The notes beneath the pieces are model-generated. The model worked only from the letters and a program-made list of their open reading frames with translations. It was not told where the DNA came from and did not search any database. A DNA stretch of 15,383 bases, taken from assembly GCA_025057335.1 (NCBI GenBank), contig JANWXG010000034.1:1-15383 (forward strand). Direction: 5' to 3'. The first letter of the stretch is position 1. The number at the start of each line of letters is the position of its first letter. Below, piece after piece: positions 1 to 6,118 of the stretch. The position numbers and the translations under genes were made by a program. This DNA comes from a bacterium. GTDB taxonomy: Bacteria; Armatimonadota; HRBIN16.

Positions 1-123
1 GTCTATCTTGCCTTTATCGCCGATTTTCTCCACTAGCCCTACCATTTTGCTAGGCGGGGCTTCCCCCTGCGCCCACACCGCGACGGCAAGGGCGAGCAGG
101 ATGATGACCGTTGCATACCTCAT
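1..123 (-). CDS. Exported protein of unknown function, N-terminus only (runs off the window)
   Basis: Forty-one codons are visible, starting at ATG 123-121 behind a strong AAGGAGG ribosome-binding site about nine bases upstream. The first 18 residues form a classic signal peptide: Arg at position 2, then a hydrophobic run (TVIILLALAVAV), ending in VWA-Q, a likely signal peptidase I site. The mature part visible (GEAPPSKMVGLVEKIGDKGKID) shows no motif I recognise. The gene lies 85 bases after the stop of the FlgT-like gene on the same strand. I see no terminator or convincing promoter in that gap, so it may be the fourth gene of the envelope operon. The exported location is well supported; the function is unknown because the rest lies outside the window. 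Confidence 0.75.
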   Translation of the reverse strand, partial: MRYATVIILLALAVAVWAQGEAPPSKMVGLVEKIGDKGKID

Positions 124-208
124 CGTAGAACCTCCTTCCTGGTTTCGTCTGACAAGAACGCTATGCTTGTATCCCCACGACTGGAGTTCGGGCGAACCTA
201 GGAAACGT

Positions 209-1297
209 CTAGCGCAGCGCTAGGCGGATGAGGCTCGGCGAGTGACGCAGGATGACCACTCGCTTAGCGCCAACTTGCAACCGCAGCAGCTGCCTGCGGA
301 AGAGGGCAGGAGTCAACCGTACCACCGCCTCCACCACGCCGTCGCCTGCCTCTAAACGCTCTCGCTCCACGCGCACCACGCCGCGCATCTCGCGCAGCCG
401 GTCGGAGAACTGCGCCAGCGTGCGGTAGTCTGCGCCGCGAACCACCAGCCTCACTTGTAACCCCTGCAGCAGCTGCACTGCCCAAGCGCTAAGCACCTTC
501 TGGGCGAGGGCGCCTTTGCTCTCCTCCACGAGGTCGCGCCCCAGCGTGCGCAGCGCCTCTTCCCGCGCCTCCTCGTTGGAGTGGAAGCTGAAACCAGTCG
601 CCTCTCCGCGGAGGGGCGGCACGATAACGGCGCCTGTGTCTGCCCACACAACGCGCACGTCTGCGTACGCCTTCTGGGTGGCGATGACAGATCCCAAGCC
701 GTATGGCGCGTCTTTGTCGCCTAGACGGATGCCTGCCTCGGTGCGCACTGTCCCCGTGATGAGCACCTCTGCTCTCTGCCCGGAGGTGCTATCTACGGCG
801 TCGAAGCCTCGTGCTCGCAGGGCGCTCACTAGCGCTGCTGTGCTGACCGCCTCCGGCTGACGACTGTCTGCAGAGACCAGCTTCACGCCTACGCGCGGGC
901 GCTCCAACGCGCGGTACACCTCCGGGATTTCCCACAGGTCTTTGACCGCTCTCACCGTGCCGATAGTGGCGCGGATGCGCACCGTCACTAGCCCCTGACG
1001 AGCATCCCATTCTGGCTCGCCCAGCAACTCCCATTGCTTGACGTAGCCCTCGCTGCGGGTATGGATGGTCTCCCAGACCACCTCGTAGTTCTGGGCGAGC
1101 GCCTCCGCATTCACTATCACGCCCAGCGCCTGTTCCACTGCGTTACGCTTAGCGTCCAGTATCGCTTCCTCCAGTGAGGCGGCGCGGTCGCTGCTAATTG
1201 CCGCCATGCCTGAAGCGACGACCTCGACGTCTGAACCCTCCTGCGCCCCGACTACAGCGGCAGCCACTAGGACGCAGACTACTAGCAGTGCCTTCAT
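209..1297 (-). CDS. Exported FlgT/LPP20-like protein
   Basis: The 362-aa protein starts at ATG 1297, a single base after the stop codon of the preceding gene. An in-frame start further upstream (1375) would run back into that gene and would bury the signal peptide (MKALLVVCVLVAAAVVGAQ), so it is rejected. Residues 28-115 resemble the FlgT N-terminal/LPP20 fold: an 'A..EAI.DAKRNAVEQALG' helix with the 'SEGYVKQW' segment, followed by beta strands. Residues 135-272 look like the TolB-N/CsgG-like middle domain of FlgT, including 'AEVLITGTV'. The C-terminal 80 residues contain an alpha/beta unit (LVVRGADYRTL, 'MRGVVRV'). In Vibrio, FlgT belongs to the flagellar H-ring. No flagellar gene is seen here, so I infer a periplasmic or outer-envelope assembly role with the two CsgG-like neighbours. 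The family call is moderately sure; the function is inferred. Confidence 0.72.
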   Translation of the reverse strand: MKALLVVCVLVAAAVVGAQEGSDVEVVASGMAAISSDRAASLEEAILDAKRNAVEQALGVIVNAEALAQNYEVVWETIHTRSEGYVKQWELLGEPEWDARQGLVTVRIRATIGTVRAVKDLWEIPEVYRALERPRVGVKLVSADSRQPEAVSTAALVSALRARGFDAVDSTSGQRAEVLITGTVRTEAGIRLGDKDAPYGLGSVIATQKAYADVRVVWADTGAVIVPPLRGEATGFSFHSNEEAREEALRTLGRDLVEESKGALAQKVLSAWAVQLLQGLQVRLVVRGADYRTLAQFSDRLREMRGVVRVERERLEAGDGVVEAVVRLTPALFRRQLLRLQVGAKRVVILRHSPSLIRLALR

Positions 1298-1298
1298 C

Positions 1299-2630
1299 TC
1301 AGTCCACCAAGAAGACCACCCGCCAGCGTTTGAGGAAGCCACTTTGCCTCTCCACCTCCAGAACGCGCGCAGCATCGGAGGTAGAGATAATCACCGTGTC
1401 TTTCGCGGCGCCCTGAACCCTCAGCGGACGCACGTATAACGGGTTGTCGCCCGCTCGCTGGCTCTGCTGCTCCATCTTCACGAAATCAGCGATTCCGTAC
1501 TCCTGGATGTAGTCCACTGTCGGCAAGTGGTTGGGGTCGGGGTAAATCTGTCTGCCCGAAGTGTCCAGGATGACAGGGCTCATGCAGGAGCGCATCCCCA
1601 AGCCTCGCGCGTCGATGACCATCCCCGTGTGCGCACTTGCGCCCTTTGCGGCAGCCGCTGGTTGCAAGGAGGCAATCTGCAACGTCGGCGGTGGAGGGGC
1701 GAGGCGAGCCAGCCATATCGCCAGCTGGCGTCGCTTCAGCACCTGTTGAGGAGAGGCTTCCTGCGGGCTGCGGATGTAACCTTGTTGTCGTGCCTGGTAA
1801 ACGTAGGGGCGCGCCCAAGGGGGCAGCTGTAGTAGCGTATCGTCCAGCGCCGGTGAAGGAGTGAACCGTTCAGGGGGTAGCGTAAGTCGAGTGAGCGCTA
1901 CCACCGCACGCAACGTGTTCATCAGGTCGCCCGGGCGCGAGGCATCCAGCTCCAGCCTGCCCTCCCAGCGGCGTGACGCGGCGAAGCGGGAGAGCACCCG
2001 CGCGAAATCGCCTACTGTCACAGGCTTGTCGGGGTGGAAATAGCCGTCGGGAGTACCCTGCATCCAACCTTGCTGCACCACATACAAGACGTCTGGGTCG
2101 TCGCTAACGTCGACTAGCGCCTTGCCCAGGGGGGCAGTTTTCAGTGCGGTCGGCTCTGAAGTCGCCAGCTCCGCCCCTGTCAGGCGCAAGTGCAGACGGT
2201 TCGCTAGGTCGCCTAGCAGGTGGTATAGGTCGCTGAGTTTGCCCTGCACGTTCTCCGCACGCCCCGCCATCACTCTGCCCGTACGCACGTCTACAACGCG
2301 CGCGTTCACGACAATCTGGTTCCCCCGTACATAAAAACTACCCACGATGATAGCGTCTGCTCCGATGAGCTTGCCTACCCGCTTCGCCTGCGCGGGTTCA
2401 GTCAATCCGGCGTGTTGCAAGCGCAGCTCGCGTAACGCCTGTCCCAGTTGTGAGCGCTCTACCAGGGTGATGCGGTCGGATTTAGCGAGGTCGGTACCGA
2501 GGGTTTCTGCAATCTCCTGCCCTATCTCGGCAGGTTTGCCCACAAAGTCGCTGACGGCAATCACCTCTCCAGCAGCTCGTGCCGCGCCCGCACAGAAAAG
2601 CAGGCAGAGAAACCAGAACGTTCTCCACAT
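1299..2630 (-). CDS. CsgG/TolB-N-like protein with SLH segments and a C-terminal LPP20-type domain
   Basis: The 443-aa protein has a signal peptide (cleavage near ARA-A, residues 18-20). Residues 22-150 are a CsgG/FlgO-like alpha-beta domain: IAVSDF, 'TDLAKSDRITLVERSQL', 'GADAIIVGSF', 'VNARVVDVRTGRV'. Residues 181-216 form an SLH-like unit (QQGWMQGTPDGYFHPDKPVT), and 270-310 a weaker second one (YVYQARQQGYI..). Residues 334-443 form another domain with 'GMVIDARGLGMRSCMSPVILD', 'YGIADF' and 'DTVIISTSDAARVLE', which I associate with LPP20/FlgT-type lipoproteins. There is no lipobox cysteine. The start ATG has a GGGAGGGG site and lies 21 bases after the upstream paralogue. SLH units usually bind secondary wall polymers. 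I infer an envelope-anchored secretion or assembly factor; the exact role is unknown. Confidence 0.75.
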   Translation of the reverse strand: MWRTFWFLCLLFCAGAARAAGEVIAVSDFVGKPAEIGQEIAETLGTDLAKSDRITLVERSQLGQALRELRLQHAGLTEPAQAKRVGKLIGADAIIVGSFYVRGNQIVVNARVVDVRTGRVMAGRAENVQGKLSDLYHLLGDLANRLHLRLTGAELATSEPTALKTAPLGKALVDVSDDPDVLYVVQQGWMQGTPDGYFHPDKPVTVGDFARVLSRFAASRRWEGRLELDASRPGDLMNTLRAVVALTRLTLPPERFTPSPALDDTLLQLPPWARPYVYQARQQGYIRSPQEASPQQVLKRRQLAIWLARLAPPPPTLQIASLQPAAAAKGASAHTGMVIDARGLGMRSCMSPVILDTSGRQIYPDPNHLPTVDYIQEYGIADFVKMEQQSQRAGDNPLYVRPLRVQGAAKDTVIISTSDAARVLEVERQSGFLKRWRVVFLVD

Positions 2631-2651
2631 GGATTACCCCTCCCTTCTTGC

Positions 2652-3650
2652 TCAACGTCCACCCGCCATTACAGACGGTATGGTTGCATCGGGTGTTATC
2701 CTCCGTTGCAGTTGCTCCTCCGCCAGCTGGAGCAGGTGAGCAAACTGCGCTCGGGTCATTGGTTTGTGGGCTGTGTTACCCAGCCAGCCTGTTGCCCACT
2801 CTGGCGCTTCCAGGAAATACGGCGCTCTGCCCTGTACCATCGCGCCGACGATGCGCGCTGCCTGCAGGCGGCTGACAGGGATGCTCCCTTCGCCGGAATG
2901 GAAGTAGCGTGTGTCGTCCTTCCCGTAGCGCCGAGCCAGGCGACGCAGCGTTTCGTAGAAATAGCGTTCGGTAACTAGCTCGCGGGGACGGAACGAGCCG
3001 TCAGGATACAGGCGCATCCAGCCCCGCACGAGTGCTTGGGCGATAGCAGCGCTTTCAGGCAGGTTCTCCCAGTCGGGTGCCGCTGGCGCTCTATCGACCG
3101 CTGTCGGCTCTGGAGAGACGGAAGTATCGACAACGGCAGGCGTCTGAGAGGTTTGCGCGAAGCCAGGCAGGTTCTCGCCGGTAAGGCGGTAGTGCAATGC
3201 ATTCGCCAGCTCATGGGCGAGCGCAAACAACTCGTCGCGCCAGCCTTCTGTGTTCACTGCAGCCCCCGCATACAACGTGCCCGTGCGCACGTCCAGCACG
3301 CGCGCGTTGAGAATGACCCGCTGTTCGTTCACGCTGACGCTCCCCACCACCACGTGCGTGGCGCCCACCATCTTGCCAGCGCGAGCCATCTCACCCGTTT
3401 CGGTGAGACCTGCCTTCTGTAAGCGCAGTTCACCTAGCGCATGGCGCAGCTGCGCACGTTCCACCAACGTGAGCCGGCGCGACTTGGCAAGGTCGGTTAA
3501 TACGGTCTCCGTTACTGCTTGACAGAGCGCGGGATGTTCGCCAGTAAAGTCGGAGACAGCCAGAACCAGTGCGGGGTCGTTGCCGCTCGCTGCCAGCGCG
3601 GTGCGTAGAAGGAGGATGCACCACAGGAAACAGCACGCTTTGCGAACCAA
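2652..3650 (-). CDS. CsgG/TolB-N-like exported protein with SLH-like segments (tandem paralogue)
   Basis: I place the start at TTG 3650 (332 aa), because a consensus AGGTGA-type ribosome-binding site lies just upstream and an earlier in-frame TTG (3689) would sit beside the -10 box. Residues 1-21 are a signal peptide (KACCFLWCILLLRTALA-A). Residues 27-158 are the CsgG/FlgO-like domain: LAVSDFTG, 'LTDLAKSRRLTLVERAQL', 'GATHVVVGSV', 'NARVLDVRTGTL'. It matches the next gene almost motif for motif. A proline- and threonine-rich linker (163-192) follows, then an SLH-like unit (200-240; GWMRLYPDGSFRPRELVT) and a degenerate second one (256-310). The C-terminal LPP20-type domain of its neighbour is absent. 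This is the first gene of the operon, directly behind the promoter. A peptidoglycan- or polymer-linked accessory role is inferred. Confidence 0.75.
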   Translation of the reverse strand: MVRKACCFLWCILLLRTALAASGNDPALVLAVSDFTGEHPALCQAVTETVLTDLAKSRRLTLVERAQLRHALGELRLQKAGLTETGEMARAGKMVGATHVVVGSVSVNEQRVILNARVLDVRTGTLYAGAAVNTEGWRDELFALAHELANALHYRLTGENLPGFAQTSQTPAVVDTSVSPEPTAVDRAPAAPDWENLPESAAIAQALVRGWMRLYPDGSFRPRELVTERYFYETLRRLARRYGKDDTRYFHSGEGSIPVSRLQAARIVGAMVQGRAPYFLEAPEWATGWLGNTAHKPMTRAQFAHLLQLAEEQLQRRITPDATIPSVMAGGR

Positions 3651-3655
3651 CGGTT

Positions 3656-3665
3656 TCACCTCCCC
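3656..3665 (-). promoter_or_regulatory. Ribosome-binding site deciding the TTG start at 3650
   Basis: On the minus strand this reads GGGGAGGTGA, almost the full anti-Shine-Dalgarno complement. The GGAGG core ends eight bases before TTG 3650. The candidate TTG at 3689 has no such site and directly abuts the -10 hexamer at 3681-3686. The signal peptide also becomes regular with the 3650 start. Confidence 0.75.
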
Positions 3666-3680
3666 TCTCGGGATATCCCA

Positions 3681-3709
3681 TTTATACAATGTAGCCAGAG
3701 GTTTGTCAA
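3681..3709 (-). promoter_or_regulatory. Sigma-70-type promoter of the CsgG/FlgT-like operon
   Basis: On the minus strand a perfect -35 hexamer TTGACA (3704-3709) is followed by 17 bases (3687-3703) and TATAAA (3681-3686), five of six matches to the -10 consensus. Transcription should begin near 3673-3675, leaving a leader of about 25 bases before TTG 3650. This is the strongest promoter-like sequence in the window and points to vigorous housekeeping expression. Confidence 0.8.
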
Positions 3710-3814
3710 CCCTTTTTTCTTATCGAGGGCTTAACATCGTATAGGCAGCAGGAACCTTGCTAGAGAGGGGCAAAAGGGGATTAGGCGACGCATAGATTGG
3801 TTGGAGGTGGCTGT

Positions 3815-5029
3815 ATGAACGCACAAGAGTTGCTGGCTACTGCAGACAGTCGCATTGAAAAGATTCGCAAAGCGGATGTGACGGTCAAGGTGTTAGACCG
3901 TCAGGGGAAGCCGGTGGCGGGCGCACAGGTGGAAGTGCAACAGACGCGACACGCCTTCCTGTTCGGTTGCAACATCTTCCCGCTGTTCAACTACCAGGGG
4001 GAGCAGCACGAGCGGTATGGGAAGCTGTTTGCCGACCTACTCAACTACGCGACACTCGCCTTCTACTGGGGGGCGTATGAGCCCGAGCGTGGTCGCAAAG
4101 GGCGCGAGGAGCAGGAGCGCATCGCCCGCTGGTGCCAGCAGCGTGGAATCGCGACCAAGGGACATCCGCTGGTGTGGCACGAGGTGTATCCCCGCTGGGC
4201 GCCGAACGGAGCGGACGAGGTGAAGCCTCTGCTGCGCGACCGTGTGAGGGAGATTGTTGCCCAGTTCAAAGGGCTGATTGACCGCTGGGACGTGGTGAAC
4301 GAGGCGACGGTCTCCGCTCGCTTCAATAACGGCGTGGGCAACTGGGTAAAGCGGGACGGCGCGGCGGCGGTGGTGGCGGAGTGCCTTGCGTGGGCGCGCG
4401 AAGCCAACCCCCAAGCTATCCTGCTCTACAACGACTTCAATATCAGCCCTGACTTCGAGCGGTTGGTAGAGGAGCTGATTCGGCGACGCGCCCCCTTTGA
4501 TGCGGTGGGCATTCAATCTCATATGCATCGCGGGGAATGGTCGCTGGAGCAGGCATGGCAGGTTTGCGAGACCTACGCCCGCTTCGGCAAGCCGTTACAC
4601 TTCACCGAGACCACCGTGCTCTCAGGGGAGTACGGCTGGGAGCGCCCCCGTCCCTGGCCCACTACACCCGACGGCGAGGCACGCCAAGCGGACTACGTGG
4701 AGAAGTTCTACACGCTGCTCTTCTCGCATCCTGCCGTGGAAGCAATTACCTGGTGGGACTTTATGGACGGCGGCTGGATGGGCGCGCCTGCAGGACTAGT
4801 GCGCGCCGACCTCAGCCCCAAGCCAGTGTACCATCGGCTGATGCGCCTGGTGAAGGGCAAGTGGTGGACACAGGCGAGCGTTCGCACGAACGCACGCGGG
4901 GAAGCGAGCCTGCGCGCCTTCCTCGGCGACTACCAGGTGAGCACTAGCGCGCCTGCAGGCAAGCGCACGCAGCGGTTCACTCTGCAACGCGGTAGGAACG
5001 AGTGGGTCATCCGTTTGGGAGGGCGTTAG
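3815..5029 (+). CDS. GH10 family glycoside hydrolase (endo-beta-1,4-xylanase-like), no signal peptide
   Basis: The 404-aa protein starts at ATG 3815, seven bases after GGAGG (3803-3807); a TTG at 3797 lies upstream of that site and is rejected. Residues 20-48 form a short beta domain (VTVKVLDRQGKPVAGAQVEV), followed by 'HAFLFGCNIF', where the TIM barrel begins. GH10 landmarks are present: 'ATKGHPLVWH' (113-122), acid/base Glu163 in 'WDVVNE', 'YNDFNI' (205-210), 'IQSHMH', nucleophile Glu265 in 'HFTET', and 'ITWWDFMDG' (311-319). Residues 352-404 look like a C-terminal beta sandwich. Family members hydrolyse xylan or xylo-oligosaccharides with retention of configuration. No export signal is visible, so it may act on imported oligosaccharides, or on a different substrate. 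It is transcribed divergently from the envelope operon. No convincing promoter of its own and no sugar-uptake genes are seen. The family assignment is firm; the substrate is not. Confidence 0.9.
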   Translation: MNAQELLATADSRIEKIRKADVTVKVLDRQGKPVAGAQVEVQQTRHAFLFGCNIFPLFNYQGEQHERYGKLFADLLNYATLAFYWGAYEPERGRKGREEQERIARWCQQRGIATKGHPLVWHEVYPRWAPNGADEVKPLLRDRVREIVAQFKGLIDRWDVVNEATVSARFNNGVGNWVKRDGAAAVVAECLAWAREANPQAILLYNDFNISPDFERLVEELIRRRAPFDAVGIQSHMHRGEWSLEQAWQVCETYARFGKPLHFTETTVLSGEYGWERPRPWPTTPDGEARQADYVEKFYTLLFSHPAVEAITWWDFMDGGWMGAPAGLVRADLSPKPVYHRLMRLVKGKWWTQASVRTNARGEASLRAFLGDYQVSTSAPAGKRTQRFTLQRGRNEWVIRLGGR

Positions 5030-5111
5030 CCCCCTGTGCTGCGCGCGGAGGGCGGTGCAGAGCATTCACGGAGCACGCCTGGCACAACTATTGAGAGAGG
5101 AGGCAGAGCGT

Positions 5112-5135
5112 GGCACGGACAAGGATGTCCGTGCC
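5112..5135. repeat. Perfect 10-bp inverted repeat
   Basis: GGCACGGACA (5112-5121), loop AGGA, TGTCCGTGCC (5126-5135). No T-run follows on either strand, so it is not a standard intrinsic terminator. It is more like a dispersed palindromic unit, although it could still slow transcription leaving the GH10 gene. Confidence 0.7.
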
Positions 5136-5253
5136 TGCTTCAGTTATCATAGCTTCTGCCCGGTCTACTCGAGGCAAGGGTGTTTTTTCCGCATCGCTGT
5201 AACCTCCTTCTGTGTGCTGACGACGGTCTCCCGAATACCCCACGATTAGAGGA

Positions 5254-5377
5254 GGCTATGGGTGGGGAAACCTGCCTGCGCAAGTAGTGGAATCCGCGAA
5301 GGCGGATTCTCTTCCGCCATAGCCCCCGATTTCAATCGGGAGAGGATGCGCGAAATCGTAACACCACAAGTAGGCAG
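5254..5377. repeat. Cluster of nested inverted repeats (structured RNA or palindromic element)
   Basis: Several pairings nest: GGCTATGG (5254-5261) with CCATAGCC (5317-5324); inside it GAATCCGC (5290-5297) with GCGGATTC (5302-5309) around a GAAG loop; next to it CCCGAT (5325-5330) with ATCGGG (5335-5340) around TTCA; and CTGCCT (5272-5277) with AGGCAG (5372-5377). Two words recur near the right end of the window, CCTGCGCAA (5275/15096) and GATTTCAATC (5328/15117), in the same order. This suggests two decayed copies of one repeat family. Mobile element or RNA cannot be told apart from one copy pair. Confidence 0.55.
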
Positions 5378-5526
5378 AGCAATGGGGCTGATGTCACAGC
5401 TGGGATAGGAAGCCTGGTTATGATGCATTCAGCGAGAGTTTAGACCAGGTAGCTCCCCGTGTCGGGTGGGGAAGCGCTTGTCCCGCATCCTCCAGTAGGG
5501 CGAGGTTCCAGCCGAGGTATCCCTCC

Positions 5527-5595
5527 TGTCATGCTGAGCCGAAGGCAAAGCCTCTCAAATGGACAGGCGGTATTCTTCGCTGCGTCTAGAGTGAC
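5527..5595. repeat. Dispersed TGTCATGCTGAGC-type repeat, inverted pair
   Basis: The left half (5527-5556) matches the reverse complement of 15354-15383 at 28 of 30 positions. The right half (about 5571-5595), read on the other strand, is a degenerate copy containing 'GCAGCGAAGAAT'. Similar TGTCATTCTGAGC units are known to me as common intergenic repeats in several bacterial phyla; their function is unknown. Confidence 0.7.
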
Positions 5596-5661
5596 AGCGG
5601 CGCTCAGGAAGATAGGGGACTGAGCATGGGTCTCCAGGGTTTAGGAACAGCCCACGCAGGC

Positions 5662-5690
5662 TTGCAAATTGCAGGGGGATGCAGTATAAT
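5662..5690 (+). promoter_or_regulatory. Promoter for tRNA-Cys and rpsT
   Basis: TTGCAA (5662-5667, five of six matches to the -35 consensus), a 17-base spacer, and a perfect TATAAT (5685-5690). The predicted start at about 5697 lies roughly nine bases before the mature tRNA end, as expected for a tRNA promoter. No other promoter is evident before rpsT, so read-through probably supplies it. Confidence 0.82.
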
Positions 5691-5705
5691 GATAGTGCCT
5701 AGTGA

Positions 5706-5781
5706 GGCGCCGTACCCAAGTGGCTAAGGGGGCGGTCTGCAAAACCGCTATTCGCCGGTTCGATTCCGGCCGGCGCCTCCA
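5706..5781 (+). tRNA. tRNA-Cys (GCA)
   Basis: A full cloverleaf of 76 bases. The acceptor stem GGCGCCG (5706-5712) pairs with CGGCGCC (5771-5777), with discriminator U, typical of tRNA-Cys, and an encoded CCA (5779-5781). The D arm is CCC/GGG. The anticodon stem GCGGT/ACCGC carries loop CTGCAAA with anticodon GCA at 5739-5741. The T arm GCCGG/CCGGC carries TTCGATT. The CCA is followed directly by six T residues, which could allow partial termination before rpsT. Confidence 0.96.
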
Positions 5782-5817
5782 TTTTTTACTGCTCTTGGGA
5801 GGAGGCATAGCACAGGG

Positions 5818-6114
5818 TTGGCAAACCTGAAGTCGTCTATCAAGGATATCAAGCGCAACCAGAAGCGTCGCCTGCGCAACAAGTCGGCGAAGTCGGCGAT
5901 GAAGACCTTCATCAAGAAGGCGAAGGCGATCGCCGCGACAGGCGACATGGAGGCGCTGCAGAAGGCTCTGGCGCAGGCGTGCAGCGCCATTGACAAGACC
6001 GCTGAGCGCGGCATCATCCACAAGAACCAGGCGGCTCGGCGTAAGTCGCGTCTAATGCGCTACATCAACCAGCTACTCGCTCAGCGACAGCAGGCGGCTG
6101 CGAGCGGCGCATAG
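5818..6114 (+). CDS. rpsT: 30S ribosomal protein bS20
   Basis: The 98-aa basic protein begins ANLKSSIKDIKRNQKRRLRN, the diagnostic bS20 opening, and continues with lysine/arginine-rich helices ('NKSAKSAMKTFIKKA', 'GIIHKNQAARRKSRL'). Length is slightly above the usual 85-90 aa. It binds 16S rRNA early in 30S assembly. The start is TTG at 5818, the only start compatible with the conserved N-terminus, behind GGGAGGAGG (5797-5805) with a longish 12-base spacing. A weak start codon could allow feedback control, as rpsT of E. coli also uses a non-ATG start (UUG); the control itself is inferred here. It sits 36 bases after tRNA-Cys and is probably co-transcribed. It ends four bases from the convergent holA. 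Confidence 0.96.
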   Translation: MANLKSSIKDIKRNQKRRLRNKSAKSAMKTFIKKAKAIAATGDMEALQKALAQACSAIDKTAERGIIHKNQAARRKSRLMRYINQLLAQRQQAAASGA

Positions 6115-6118
6115 TCGG

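Larger units (their letters stand above)
5030..5661. other. Gene-poor region rich in inverted repeats, between the GH10 gene and tRNA-Cys
   Basis: No reading frame with convincing codon use or homology is visible over about 630 bases. The stretch holds a perfect 10-bp hairpin (5112-5135), two very short frames behind good ribosome-binding sites (5110-5202 plus, 5165-5194 minus), a cluster of nested inverted repeats (5254-5377), further weak pairings (CCTGGT 5413-5418 with ACCAGG 5444-5449; GCTCAG 5602-5607 with CTGAGC 5620-5625) and a TGTCATGCTGAGC-type dispersed repeat (5527-5595). It looks like accumulated repeat DNA or decayed mobile-element remnants. I recognise no intact transposase. Confidence 0.6.

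Noticed and set aside
8..223. Open plus-strand frame of 71 codons
   Set aside because: It lies opposite a signal-peptide gene and its leader, with no ribosome-binding site and no recognisable protein features.
3710..3800. Promoter for the GH10 gene
   Set aside because: The best candidate (TTCTTA-17-TATAGG) matches the consensus poorly, so no site is reported.
5110..5202. Thiolase-like N-terminus in the 30-codon frame
   Set aside because: The resemblance ('VIIASARSTR') is a few residues long and arises partly from hairpin sequence; the frame then stops.
5055..5249. Plus-strand frame of 64 codons after the GH10 gene
   Set aside because: The GGAGG is too close to the GTG start, the frame crosses a perfect hairpin, and the product has no coherent pattern.
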